Shown: piece by piece, positions 43,277-52,061 of the stretch
Layout of the letters: every line of letters starts with the position of its first letter
Numbering within the stretch: position 1 is the first letter of the stretch
Assembly: GCA_900538305.1 (NCBI GenBank)
Contig: UPXY01000013.1
Span: 1 to 55,951 of the forward strand
Direction: 5' to 3'
DNA from: an uncultured Collinsella sp.
GTDB taxonomy: Bacteria; Actinomycetota; Coriobacteriia; Coriobacteriales; Coriobacteriaceae
DNA: 55,951 bases
The notes under the pieces: model-generated
What the model saw: the letters and a program-made list of their open reading frames with translations, nothing else
Databases searched by the model: none
Told to the model about the DNA's origin: nothing
Program-made: the position numbers and the translations under genes

Positions 43277-44305
43277 CTACTCCCGCTGTCCGCGTTCGTT
43301 CCGCTCCCGTTTCCCGCGTTCGCGAAATCGTGCCAGGAGCACAGGCTTGTGCTGACGTTCCCGCTCCTCACCCGTGAAGCGCTGCACCAATGAACCGAAC
43401 ACAGCAGCCAAGATCTGCTGGAAGAGCGTCCCCGCCATGACGGGAATGATGGCAGACCCTGGAAAGAATTGCGCCACGATGACCGAGCCGGACGAGATGT
43501 TCCGCAACCCCACGCAAAACACCATGGAGAGCATGTCCTGTACCGAAAGTCCCAAAAGTCGCGCCATGACCATGCCGAGCACGAATCCGAGCGTCGCGAA
43601 CACGCAGATGAACGCAGCAGCCTCGAAAACCAGCGGGTCGAACGAGCGTGCGTAGGGAGCAAGTCCCGTGGAATTGCAGGCGATCACGAAGACCGAGAAG
43701 AGCCGCGTGAACGCCCCGAGGTTCGGCGCGAGCGTCTCGTGACCCCATCCTTTCGATAGCTCGTTCACCGCAACGCCCGCGATAGCCGGCAAGGCAATCA
43801 TGAACACGAGGTCGCCCACCATGGACCAAGGATCGACCGTCACCGACGCTCCCATAAGCACGCGCAACGCGAGCGGAAGCGTCACAGGCGCGAGCACCGT
43901 GGAGATGAGGATCGCCGCGAGACCGAGCGATGCGTTGCCACGATACATATCGATCCACATGAAGCTCATCACTGCGATGGGGATGCTGTACTCCACCACG
44001 ATGCCGGTGATGATGCCGGGATCGGAAAAGATGATACCCGCGGCGAAACGAGCGAGCGCAGGCATGAGCACAACGGTGACCGAGAGAATGGCGAGGAGCT
44101 CGCGCGGGCGGCGGAACGTTTCCACCACCTGATGCAGGGAGGTGTTGAGCGACCCTTGAAAGGTAATGATGGCGAATAGATACGGCACCGCGACCTTCGC
44201 TGGCCCCAGAACCTGGGGGAACGCGATGCCGAGCACAAGGCAGACCGGAACGATGAAGGGCATGTGCCCCGATATGAATGCGCTCAGATGGCGGATGTGG
44301 CGCAT
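43277..44305 (-). CDS. BASS (bile acid:sodium symporter) family transporter
   Basis: 342 residues, ATG 44305 after AGAGAGG. About nine to ten membrane segments: MPFIVPVCLVLGIAFPQV, FAIITFQGSLNTSLHQ and FCVGLRNISSGSVIVAQFF are typical. A strongly basic/acidic tail (RFRERGKRERNERGQRE) ends it. In gut anaerobes such carriers can take bile acids, pantoate or other organic acids; no substrate evidence here. Confidence 0.85.
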   Translation of the reverse strand: MRHIRHLSAFISGHMPFIVPVCLVLGIAFPQVLGPAKVAVPYLFAIITFQGSLNTSLHQVVETFRRPRELLAILSVTVVLMPALARFAAGIIFSDPGIITGIVVEYSIPIAVMSFMWIDMYRGNASLGLAAILISTVLAPVTLPLALRVLMGASVTVDPWSMVGDLVFMIALPAIAGVAVNELSKGWGHETLAPNLGAFTRLFSVFVIACNSTGLAPYARSFDPLVFEAAAFICVFATLGFVLGMVMARLLGLSVQDMLSMVFCVGLRNISSGSVIVAQFFPGSAIIPVMAGTLFQQILAAVFGSLVQRFTGEERERQHKPVLLARFRERGKRERNERGQRE

Positions 44306-44360
44306 GTGCGAACCTCTCTTTGCATGACCGACTCATAGTACGCGCGCGGGCGGTCAAACA

Positions 44361-44424
44361 GGTTCGGCGCACGAACCTTTAACATGGTGACGGCGGATGC
44401 GAAACGTGGCGGCGGATGCGAAAC
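44361..44424. promoter_or_regulatory. Divergent promoter region with 15-nt direct repeats
   Basis: CGGCGGATGCGAAAC at 44391-44405 and 44410-44424 (19-bp period), and an inverted GGTTCG/CGAACC pair at 44361-44378 between the BASS and helicase genes. Likely a binding site for a regulator. Confidence 0.4.
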
Positions 44425-44525
44425 CCATCGTGCATGCAAGATGTCCCATAGACACGCGATCGCGAGGGCAGCAATCGGCCGCATGGATGATAATAGAAGC
44501 CAAATCCTCACGAGAAGGACGGAAC

Positions 44526-47252
44526 ATGGTATCCAGCGAAACAACGCGACAAACAGCGGACGCAGACGCCGCCCCCATATCGGCCAGCTCGTTTGCCGCC
44601 GGCACCGGCAGCACTGGCAAGCACGGCTCGCTCGGTGCGCTCTCCCCCAGCTGGTGGGAGCCCGAAGAAGACGAAGAACCCGAACCCTGGCTTACGCCCG
44701 ACCAAGCATTCGAACGCTTCCTCGAGTGGTGTGAAGCGCGCGGTATCGAGCTTTGGCCACACCAGGAAGAGGCCCTCATGGACCTCGCCGCCGGCGACCA
44801 CGTGATCTTGGGCACGCCGACCGGCTCCGGCAAGTCGCTCGTTGCGCTCGGCATGCTGTTCCTTGGCATGGCGCAGGGGCGGCGAGCGTACTACACGGCG
44901 CCCATCAAGGCGCTCGTAAGCGAGAAGTTCTTCGATCTGGTCGAGGTACTCGGCCGCGACAATGTGGGCATGATTACCGGCGATACGCACATCAACACGC
45001 AGGCGCCCGTCATCTGCTGCACGGCAGAGATCCTTGCCAACCAGGCGCTCCGCGAGGGCGAGGACACGGACGTGGGCGTCGTCGCCATGGACGAGTTTCA
45101 TTACTTCGCCGATCCCGACCGCGGCTGGGCGTGGCAGGTGCCGCTGCTCACGTTGCCGCACACGCAGTTCATGCTCATGAGCGCCACACTCGGCGACGTG
45201 TCGCACATCTCAGCCGCGCTCCACGAGCAAACCGGCACGCCCGTGGACGAAGTCACCGATGCGCCCCGTCCCGTGCCGCTCGCCTACGACTACGTCGACA
45301 CCGCGCTCGAGGGCACGGTTGAGCTTGCGCTGCGCCGCGGCGAAGCGCCGCTCTACATCGTGCACTTCTCGCAAGATGCGGCGCTCGCCACGGCGCAGTC
45401 GCTCGCGAACTTCGGCGTGGCGAGCAAGGAGCAGCGCGAGGCCATCAAAGACGCCGCCAAGGGGACGCGTTTCACCACGGCCTTCGGCAAGATCTTGAAG
45501 CGCCTACTCGCGAACGGCGTGGGCGTACACCATGCCGGCATGCTGCCGCGCTACCGCCTGCTCGTCGAGAAGCTCGCACAGCAGGGACTGTTACCAGTGA
45601 TCTGCGGCACGGATACGCTCGGCGTCGGCATCAACGTACCCATCCACACCGTGGTGCTCACCGCGCTCACCAAGTTCGACGGCTACAAGATGCGCCGCTT
45701 GCGGGCGCGCGAGTTCCATCAGATTGCCGGACGCGCCGGACGCGCGGGCTTCGATACCGAAGGCATGGTGATCGCCGAGGCGCCGGAGCACGACATCGAG
45801 AACGCGAAGCTCATGGCAAAAGCGGGCAACGACCCCAAGAAGCTGCGCAAGCTCAAGAAGAAGAAACCGCCCGAGGGCTTTGTGACCTGGAACAAGCAAA
45901 CGTTCGAGCGCCTGTGCGAGGCTGCGCCGGAGACGCTCAAACCGCGCATGCGCATCACGAACTCCATGGTGCTCTCTATGGTCGAACGCGGCGGAGACGC
46001 ACGCGCCCGCGTGCACGACCTCATCGAGCGCAGCCTGCAGACTCCCGAGGAGAAGCTCAAACTCGAGACGCGCGCGGACGAGATCTTCGCCACACTCATC
46101 GATACCGGCGTCGTGGTGCGCGAAGAGGTTCAGGCCGAGGATGCCGAGCGTGAAGATAACCCGGCTGCCGGCATCGAGCCGTCATCCGACTCCTCAGCAA
46201 CCGCCACGCCCGTCGTGAACTACTCCCTTACCGTCGACCTACCCGAGGACTTCGCCCTCGACCAGCCACTCTCGCCGTTTCTGCTTGCCGCGCTCGAGCT
46301 CCTCGACCCCGAGAGCGAATCCTATACGTTCGACCTCATCTCCATGGTGGAGGCAACGCTCGAAGATCCTAAGCAGGTGCTGCGCGCACAGGAGCGCCAG
46401 GCGCGCGATGCCGCGATGGCTGCTATGAAGGCCGACGGCATCGAGTACGAGGAGCGCCTGGAGCGCCTCCAAGACGTGTCCTATCCCAAGCCGCTCGAAG
46501 ATATGCTCGACGCGGCATTCGCCCAATACTGCACGAAGGTGCCGTGGGCAGCAGACTATGCGCTGAGCCCCAAGTCCGTCCTGCGCGACATGCTCGAGAG
46601 CGCCGCGGACTTCAAGGGATACATCCAAAAGCTCGGCATCGCGCGCTCCGAGGGCATCTTGTTGCGCTACCTCGCCGAAGCATTCCGCTCGCTCGACCGC
46701 ACCGTGCCCATGGACAAGCGAAACGAGCAGCTTGAGGACATCATCTCGTGGCTCGGCCTGCTGGTGCGCAGCGTCGACTCGAGCCTTGTGGACGAATGGG
46801 CGGCCGCCGGCGACACCGCCGCGCTCGACATCGCACCGCCTTCTGGCGCGGACACCGTGGTGGCAGATCGCCGCGGCATGACGCTCCTGGTACGCAACGC
46901 CCTCTTCCACCGTGTGCGGCTTGCCGCGCTGCGGCGTGCGGAAGAGCTTGGCGAGCTCGACGGCGAGTGGGGCATGGGCGAGGTGCGCTGGCAGCACGTG
47001 CTCGACGCATTCTTCGATACCCACGAAGAGCTGCTACTCGACGCCGATGCGCGCTCGACGGCGTACTTCAGCATCGATGAACGCGACGAGCAGGCAGAGC
47101 ATGTATGGCACGTGCACCAAATCTTCCATGATGCAGACGGTGACAACGACTTCGGCATCATGGCCGATGTCGACCTCGACGCCACGCAGGAAGAGAGCGA
47201 GGTCGTGTTCAAGAACTACCGCGCCGGCGCGATCGAAGAGCTGCTTGCGTAG
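44526..47252 (+). CDS. DEAD/DEAH helicase with C-terminal DUF3516
   Basis: 908 residues from ATG 44526; the upstream frame is rejected. Motifs: GTPTGSGKS (Lys103), VAMDEFHYF (DEFH), MLMSATLGD, HHAGMLPRYR, DTLGVGINVPIH and HQIAGRAGRAGFD. The C-terminal half contains the long DUF3516 region with FKNYRAGAIEELL at the end. Related to Ski2-like helicases and typical of actinobacteria; probably RNA processing or turnover. No defects. Confidence 0.92.
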   Translation: MVSSETTRQTADADAAPISASSFAAGTGSTGKHGSLGALSPSWWEPEEDEEPEPWLTPDQAFERFLEWCEARGIELWPHQEEALMDLAAGDHVILGTPTGSGKSLVALGMLFLGMAQGRRAYYTAPIKALVSEKFFDLVEVLGRDNVGMITGDTHINTQAPVICCTAEILANQALREGEDTDVGVVAMDEFHYFADPDRGWAWQVPLLTLPHTQFMLMSATLGDVSHISAALHEQTGTPVDEVTDAPRPVPLAYDYVDTALEGTVELALRRGEAPLYIVHFSQDAALATAQSLANFGVASKEQREAIKDAAKGTRFTTAFGKILKRLLANGVGVHHAGMLPRYRLLVEKLAQQGLLPVICGTDTLGVGINVPIHTVVLTALTKFDGYKMRRLRAREFHQIAGRAGRAGFDTEGMVIAEAPEHDIENAKLMAKAGNDPKKLRKLKKKKPPEGFVTWNKQTFERLCEAAPETLKPRMRITNSMVLSMVERGGDARARVHDLIERSLQTPEEKLKLETRADEIFATLIDTGVVVREEVQAEDAEREDNPAAGIEPSSDSSATATPVVNYSLTVDLPEDFALDQPLSPFLLAALELLDPESESYTFDLISMVEATLEDPKQVLRAQERQARDAAMAAMKADGIEYEERLERLQDVSYPKPLEDMLDAAFAQYCTKVPWAADYALSPKSVLRDMLESAADFKGYIQKLGIARSEGILLRYLAEAFRSLDRTVPMDKRNEQLEDIISWLGLLVRSVDSSLVDEWAAAGDTAALDIAPPSGADTVVADRRGMTLLVRNALFHRVRLAALRRAEELGELDGEWGMGEVRWQHVLDAFFDTHEELLLDADARSTAYFSIDERDEQAEHVWHVHQIFHDADGDNDFGIMADVDLDATQEESEVVFKNYRAGAIEELLA

Positions 47253-47432
47253 CTGCCGTGTGCGCAAACAAGCCACGGCTCCCGGCAACGTGCCTTCCAA
47301 TCGCCGATTCCGGTACCGCCGCACACCGATTTCTTCCCGCCGTTCGCTTGTTCGTGCGCGCATCGCGTTATGGTGCTCAACACAGAACCGCGCCAGGTGT
47401 CCCGACATCGGGCGCCAGTCGAAAGGAGCAGC

Positions 47433-48173
47433 ATGCTACTCAAGGGTAAGACCGCCGTCGTTACAGGAGGATCGCGCGGCATCGGCCTTGCAATCGTGAA
47501 GCGCTTCCTCGAAGAGGGTGCGAACGTCGCCCTTTGCGGCAGCCGTGAAGAGACGGCGCAGAAGGCTGTCGATGCCATCCTTGCCGAGAACCCCGAGGCA
47601 CCCGTTATGGGCATCTGGCCTAACGTGAGCGATGAGGCCGCGCTCGAGGCGGCGTTCCGTGAGGTCAAGGATCGCTTCGGTGGACTCGACATCGTATGCA
47701 ACAACGCGGGCATCTCGCAGTCCCAGCCGCTTGATGAGTATCAGCCGAACGATCTTGACGGCATCGTCGACATCAACATCAAGGGAGTCTTCAACGGTTG
47801 CCAAGCTGCTGCGCGCGTACTCGAAGCCGGCGGCGTGATCATCAACACGAGCTCGATGGTCGCCAAGATGGGCCAGCCCTCAGGCGTCGCCTACCCCATG
47901 AGCAAGTTCGCCGTGAACGGTCTCACCATCTCGCTTGCTCGTGAACTGGGTCCTGCCGGCATCCGCGTGAACGCCGTTGCGCCGGGCGTCACCGCGACCG
48001 ACATGGTAGCGAGCCTGCCCGAAGAGGTCATCGCCCCCATCGAGGCGGGCATCCCGCTCAAGCGCGTTGGCCGGCCGGAAGACGTTGCGAACGCCTTCGT
48101 GTTCCTCGCAAGCGACCTTGCTTCCTATGTTACCGGCGAAGTGCTCGCGGTCGATGGCGGTATGACGGTCTAG
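47433..48173 (+). CDS. Short-chain dehydrogenase/reductase
   Basis: 246 residues; GAAAGGAG site. Rossmann TGGSRGIG (11-18), NNAGIS, active site YPMSK and a Ser in INTSSM, with an intact SDR tetrad, then FLASDLASYVTGEVLAVDGG. Resembles FabG and BaiA-like hydroxysteroid dehydrogenases; substrate specificity cannot be told. A palindrome remnant (GTGTCCCGAC, 47398) lies in the leader. Confidence 0.88.
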   Translation: MLLKGKTAVVTGGSRGIGLAIVKRFLEEGANVALCGSREETAQKAVDAILAENPEAPVMGIWPNVSDEAALEAAFREVKDRFGGLDIVCNNAGISQSQPLDEYQPNDLDGIVDINIKGVFNGCQAAARVLEAGGVIINTSSMVAKMGQPSGVAYPMSKFAVNGLTISLARELGPAGIRVNAVAPGVTATDMVASLPEEVIAPIEAGIPLKRVGRPEDVANAFVFLASDLASYVTGEVLAVDGGMTV

Positions 48174-48201
48174 ACTCTAGCATCTGCCCATCAGAGCCTC
48201 C

Positions 48202-48232
48202 AGAGGGCGTACATCCGTGCGCCCTCTTTTTT
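48202..48232 (+). terminator. Intrinsic terminator of the SDR gene
   Basis: GAGGGCG (48203-48209) pairs with CGCCCTC (48220-48226), then six Ts. Confidence 0.85.
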
Positions 48233-48259
48233 GCCAAACCCAGCTTCGGTCGCTGCGTC

Positions 48260-48586
48260 CTACCGCGCATCCGAGACGTAGACACCCACACGCACCTGAT
48301 GCCAGGGGCTGCGCTCCGGTGCGACCTGTTGCACAACGCACTCGAACGCATCTCCGTGTCCGTAGAACATGAGCGTGGCGAGCATCTCGTTCATATCCGC
48401 CGGGACATAACCGAGCTTTGTGCCGCCACGGCGGATAGCGATGGCATTGGGGTCATGCGGGTTATCGAACTCCGGCACAAGGTCGAGCTCCATACCCGCT
48501 GCAAGCTCCCCCAGCACGCGAGCACCATCCCAGTGCTGGAACCCAGCGATATAGAACGACATAAGGACAGGCGACGGCTCGTACAT
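48260..48586 (-). CDS. Stand-alone HIRAN-domain protein
   Basis: 108 residues from ATG 48586 behind GGGAGG. HIRAN features: FYIAGFQHWDGARVL, LVPEFDNPHDPNAIAI, GTKLGYVPADMNEMLATL. HIRAN domains bind damaged or 3' DNA ends and are normally fused to helicases; here it stands alone near a restriction-modification pair. Confidence 0.85.
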   Translation of the reverse strand: MYEPSPVLMSFYIAGFQHWDGARVLGELAAGMELDLVPEFDNPHDPNAIAIRRGGTKLGYVPADMNEMLATLMFYGHGDAFECVVQQVAPERSPWHQVRVGVYVSDAR

Positions 48587-48755
48587 GGCGACCTCCCTTG
48601 GTCGACGCGCGCCGGCGGCTCTCCTGCAACCACTGGCGCACCCTTTTCGGTACGAGCGTAGTATCAGCCCCCGTGCGGACAAAAAATGAGACTCGATTCG
48701 CCGCACGGCGTATGAGACGTAGCTTAAACACCCGGCGATAGCGAGCGACCTGCCC

Positions 48756-50042
48756 CTACTCCCCCGCCTCCGGCAAGATCACGTCCATGCCATCGTCCAC
48801 GGGGATGTAGCCAAGCGCAGCGAGCACGCAGCGACCCACGTGATAGCCCAGATTCACGGGCACGGCGTTGCCAATCTGCTTGTATTGGTGCGCCATGGAT
48901 CCGCAGAACTCCCAATCGTCCGGGAAGGTTTGAATGCGCGCGTACTCGCGCACGGTGAGCGGACGCGTCTCTTCCGGATGGCAGCGCTCAGTCTGCTTCT
49001 GAGCCGGCGCGCACGTGAGCGTGAGGCTCGGCTCATCCCACGAAAGGCGCCGTGCCATGCCGGTGCGGCCGCCGGTGAGGTAATAGCTGCCGCCCATGTA
49101 CTCCTTCTGCATCTCTTCCGGCAGGTCGCGCCAGTACCCGCCCGCCGGCACCTGCTCCATCACGCGGCGTTTCTTCTCCGGATACTCCTGCCCCGGGCTC
49201 GCAGGGCAATCGCGCAGCGCCTCGCGCAGGGTGATGAAGTAATCGCGCTCGCGTGGGAAGATGAACGGAAGATCCAGGTCGCGACGCACGGCGAACATGA
49301 TGAGACGCTCGCGCTTCTGCGGGACATCGAGGTATTGCGAGCGCAACACCCGGTAGCGTACGCGATATCCCAGCTGGTCGAGCGTTTCGAGCATCGTGGC
49401 GAGCGTGCGTCCGCCGTCGTGCCTCACCAAACCGCGCACGTTCTCGCCGATGGCGATCTTCGGCCGGACATCGCGAATGGCGCGTGCGAACTCGAAGAAA
49501 AGCGTGCCGCGCGTATCCTCGAAACCGCGGCTCTTACCCGCGTAGCTGAATGCCTGGCACGGGAACCCCGCCTGGATGACCTCGGCCTGCATGTCTGCGA
49601 AATCGACCTCGCGCACGTCACGATTGTCGATATTCCAACCCAACCCGTGGGTCTCGCTGTTGCGCGCGAGCGTGGCCGCTGCATCGCGGTCGATCTCGTT
49701 GAGATACACGTGCTTAAGCCCTGCGTTATGAAAGCCCAACGCGGTGCCGCCCGCGCCCGCGAAAAGGTCGATGCAGGTCGCGCCGTCGAAGAGCTCCCCG
49801 CTCTCGAGCACGCGGTACTGCGATTCGCCCTCACCGTTGAGTTTACGGTGCAGGCGCTCGAGCTCCGCTCGCGAGAACAGGCGGCGATTCCGGGCGTCGC
49901 GCATATCCTTGATGAGGCCGAGTTTGCTCCAGCGACGCACGGTATCAACCGAAACGCCGAGCTCAGCCGCAGCCGTTGACGCCGTGACCAGTCCTTCTGC
50001 GGCTTGTTCCGTAGATTCGCTCGCTGCGTCGCTCATCGGCAT
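48756..50042 (-). CDS. DNA cytosine-5 methyltransferase with N-terminal HTH
   Basis: 428 residues from ATG 50042, site AAAGGATG. Residues about 18-68 are a MerR-like helix-turn-helix (AAELGVSVDTVRRWSKLGLI). Catalytic part: motif I IDLFAGAGGTALGF (91-104), motif IV GFPCQAFS (Cys162), ENVRGLV (VI), QKRERLIM (VIII) and YKQIGNAVPV (X). The gene lies just downstream of an Eco47II-like endonuclease, so it should protect GGNCC-type sites (inference). The HTH could repress its own promoter, which has an 8+8-nt palindrome. Confidence 0.9.
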   Translation of the reverse strand: MPMSDAASESTEQAAEGLVTASTAAAELGVSVDTVRRWSKLGLIKDMRDARNRRLFSRAELERLHRKLNGEGESQYRVLESGELFDGATCIDLFAGAGGTALGFHNAGLKHVYLNEIDRDAAATLARNSETHGLGWNIDNRDVREVDFADMQAEVIQAGFPCQAFSYAGKSRGFEDTRGTLFFEFARAIRDVRPKIAIGENVRGLVRHDGGRTLATMLETLDQLGYRVRYRVLRSQYLDVPQKRERLIMFAVRRDLDLPFIFPRERDYFITLREALRDCPASPGQEYPEKKRRVMEQVPAGGYWRDLPEEMQKEYMGGSYYLTGGRTGMARRLSWDEPSLTLTCAPAQKQTERCHPEETRPLTVREYARIQTFPDDWEFCGSMAHQYKQIGNAVPVNLGYHVGRCVLAALGYIPVDDGMDVILPEAGE

Positions 50043-50063
50043 CCATCCTTTTCGTCCAAAAAA

Positions 50064-50092
50064 TAACCCCTACCTATGCAGGGGTTACTATA
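50064..50092 (-). promoter_or_regulatory. Methylase promoter/operator hairpin
   Basis: TAACCCCT (50064-50071) and AGGGGTTA (50080-50087) form an 8-bp palindrome, followed on the minus strand by six Ts. A -10-like TATAGT (50092-50087) touches it. It may be an HTH operator or an attenuator 21 nt before the methylase ATG. Confidence 0.5.
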
Positions 50093-50107
50093 TCTTACCA
50101 TGCAGAC

Positions 50108-50140
50108 AAAAAGCGTGCGCCGTGCGCGGTGGCACACGCT
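50108..50140 (-). terminator. Terminator behind the endonuclease gene
   Basis: AGCGTGTGCC-like arm (50140-50131) pairs with GGCGCACGCT (50121-50112; one G-U), 9-nt loop, then five Ts on the minus strand. Confidence 0.65.
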
Positions 50141-50167
50141 CCTTGTTGTCGTATCGTCGCTTGTCCT

Positions 50168-50893
50168 CTACACCGCGGGTTTCTCGGGAAACACATCACT
50201 GAACAACCGCTCGGCAAGCTCCTGTTCGGAGGCGACCGCCGCCGGCAACCCATGCTCCACGCGCACATCATCCAATACCGCTGGCATCGCACGATACAGT
50301 TCGTGCAGAGCCGTAGGCCGATCGAATGCGAAGGCATACGCCGTCACGCCATCGCAGCATCGGACGCGCTCGTCCGGCGTACGACCCGAAGGCACCCACG
50401 GCCGGTCGTAGGACTCATGCGCACCGGGAATCACTTGTACCAGGTACGACACGGCACCGTTGCTCTGCGCAAGGAGCTTCAGGTTATCCCAGACATCCTT
50501 CTCGCCCGACGCCTTGATGGTGTTGAAGCGATTCTTTACCTCGAAATACCCTGGCTTTTCCCACGTGGGGAGCAGCACGCCCGGCGCCGTGCGCAAATCC
50601 ACGCCGCCACCGTTCGACCCAAGCTCGACGAGACGCGGCGACAACCCAAGCACCTTCTGATGCCATAGGCCGATAGCGTTCGAGAGCGATTTGTTCCGCG
50701 AACGGAGGTCGTCGAAATCGACGATGGCCTGAAGTGGCTCATCGAGAAGCTTCGCCTGCGCAACAAGCGTGAAGGGATCGGGCGGAAGCGGCTTGCCGTT
50801 GCGCGCGGAAAGCATCTTGCCAAAGACATGATCCGCCACTTCAAAGAGACGCTGCTCGTCGATCCACGAAAGCCCGTAGGCATGCATGGCCAT
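50168..50893 (-). CDS. Eco47II-family type II restriction endonuclease
   Basis: 241 residues from ATG 50893 (MAMHAYG) after AAGGAGC. Recognised by the family's LPPDPFTL, RNKSLSNAIGLWHQKVLG and, above all, VDL (Asp99) plus YFEVKNRFNTIK (Glu118-Val-Lys120), a PD-(D/E)xK active site. Family members (Eco47II, Sau96I type) cut GGNCC. The cognate methylase gene follows on the same strand. Confidence 0.85.
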   Translation of the reverse strand: MAMHAYGLSWIDEQRLFEVADHVFGKMLSARNGKPLPPDPFTLVAQAKLLDEPLQAIVDFDDLRSRNKSLSNAIGLWHQKVLGLSPRLVELGSNGGGVDLRTAPGVLLPTWEKPGYFEVKNRFNTIKASGEKDVWDNLKLLAQSNGAVSYLVQVIPGAHESYDRPWVPSGRTPDERVRCCDGVTAYAFAFDRPTALHELYRAMPAVLDDVRVEHGLPAAVASEQELAERLFSDVFPEKPAV

Positions 50894-51000
50894 CTTTGCT
50901 CCTTTCACGGTCGGCAACAGCATAGCGCATGGTGCCTCGGCCACAACACGCCGTCACAAGTTACCCTCATATTACTTACTGTGGAGGTCGTGCGTGCTTT

Positions 51001-51015
51001 TAAGAATCATTCTCA
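51001..51015 (+). promoter_or_regulatory. Fur/PerR-like box before rubrerythrin
   Basis: TAAGAATCATTCTCA fits the 7-1-7 Fur/PerR pattern with three changes. A weak promoter (TTCAAC 51022, CATAAT 51044, 16 bp apart) follows. This would explain peroxide/iron control of the gene. Confidence 0.55.
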
Positions 51016-51119
51016 ATATGATTCAACTCAACCAACAATTTGCCATAATCGGAGGCGTTAGGCGCGCTTGGTTGCAACCGTTGCCAAGACGCGCGATTTC
51101 CTACTCGAAGGAGTGCACC

Positions 51120-51677
51120 ATGAAGTTCGTTTGCCCCGTTTGCGGTTATGTTGAGGAGTTCGACGGCGAGGAGCTGCCCGAGGGTTTCAAGTGCCCCCAG
51201 TGCGGCGTTGATGGCTCCCGCTTCACCAAGATGGCCGGCGATATGACCTGGGCTGCCGAGCACGTCGTGGGCGTGGGCAAGCTCCCCGAGGTCTCCGAGG
51301 ACATCGTGGCTGACCTCCGCGCCAACTTCGAGGGCGAGTGCTCCGAGGTTGGTATGTACCTCGCCATGGCGCGTGTCGCGCACCGCGAGGGCTACCCGGA
51401 GATCGGCCTGTACTGGGAGAAGGCCGCCTATGAGGAGGCTGAGCACGCCGCCAAGTTCGCCGAGCTTCTGGGCGAGGTCGTGACCGACTCCACCAAGAAG
51501 AACCTCGAGATGCGCGTTGAGGCCGAGAACGGTGCCACCGCTGGCAAGACCGACCTCGCCAAGCGCGCCAAGGCCGCTGGCCTCGATGCCATCCACGACA
51601 CCGTGCACGAGATGGCGCGCGACGAGGCTCGCCACGGCAAGGCTTTCGCGGGTCTGCTTAAGCGTTACTTCGGCTAA
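51120..51677 (+). CDS. rbr: Rubrerythrin (rubredoxin-first type)
   Basis: 185 residues from ATG 51120, site GAAGGAG; the long upstream frame is rejected. Rubredoxin Cys ligands CPVCGY (5, 8) and CPQCG (25, 28) come first, then a ferritin-like four-helix domain with ECSEVGMYLAMARVAHREG, EAAYEEAEHAAKFAE-like and EMARDEARHGKAF (Glu/His di-iron ligands). The reversed domain order marks the oxygen-tolerant, peroxide-reducing rubrerythrins of anaerobes. Confidence 0.93.
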   Translation: MKFVCPVCGYVEEFDGEELPEGFKCPQCGVDGSRFTKMAGDMTWAAEHVVGVGKLPEVSEDIVADLRANFEGECSEVGMYLAMARVAHREGYPEIGLYWEKAAYEEAEHAAKFAELLGEVVTDSTKKNLEMRVEAENGATAGKTDLAKRAKAAGLDAIHDTVHEMARDEARHGKAFAGLLKRYFG

Positions 51678-51703
51678 GCCGCACAAAACAAGCTAGCTGT
51701 TTT

Positions 51704-51736
51704 GAGGGGTCGTTCGAAAGAACGGCCCTCTTTTTT
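51704..51736 (+). terminator. Intrinsic terminator of rubrerythrin
   Basis: GAGGGGTCGTTC, GAAA loop, GAACGGCCCTC with one bulge, then TTTTTT. Confidence 0.88.
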
Positions 51737-51761
51737 GGTTCGAGGAACCCTGTCGCGCCAT

Positions 51762-51898
51762 TCGCGACGGATATCAACGGTTATAAACGGATGTGCCGAG
51801 TAGACACACGAAATGCTGCATCAGAAGTGCAGGTCACAGGCTTACGACAATACCGGCTACTCGACGAATCGAGAAACAACCGTTGATAACCGTCGCGA
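51762..51898. repeat. 137-nt element with 21-nt inverted arms
   Basis: TCGCGACGG-TATCAACGGTT arms (51762-51782, 51878-51898) with one mismatch, and inner CGAGTAG/CTACTCG. No gene in 51738-52061. Could be a MITE-like element or a structured RNA. Confidence 0.6.
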
Positions 51899-52061
51899 GT
51901 GATATCTCCCCTGCGAAATCTATGCAATCGAGCGCGCGATTCCCCAGTTACCCAATGCATCCCCGAGAGTATTACAGCCCGACCTGCATCGTTAACGAAA
52001 AAGGGAGGCGTCCTGCTGGACACCTCCCATCGTGCTATACGAACTTGGATGTAGCGCGAAC

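Noticed and set aside
47433..48173. Bile-acid hydroxysteroid dehydrogenase linked to the BASS transporter
   Set aside because: SDR sequence alone does not separate FabG, BaiA and others; the two genes are not adjacent in one operon.
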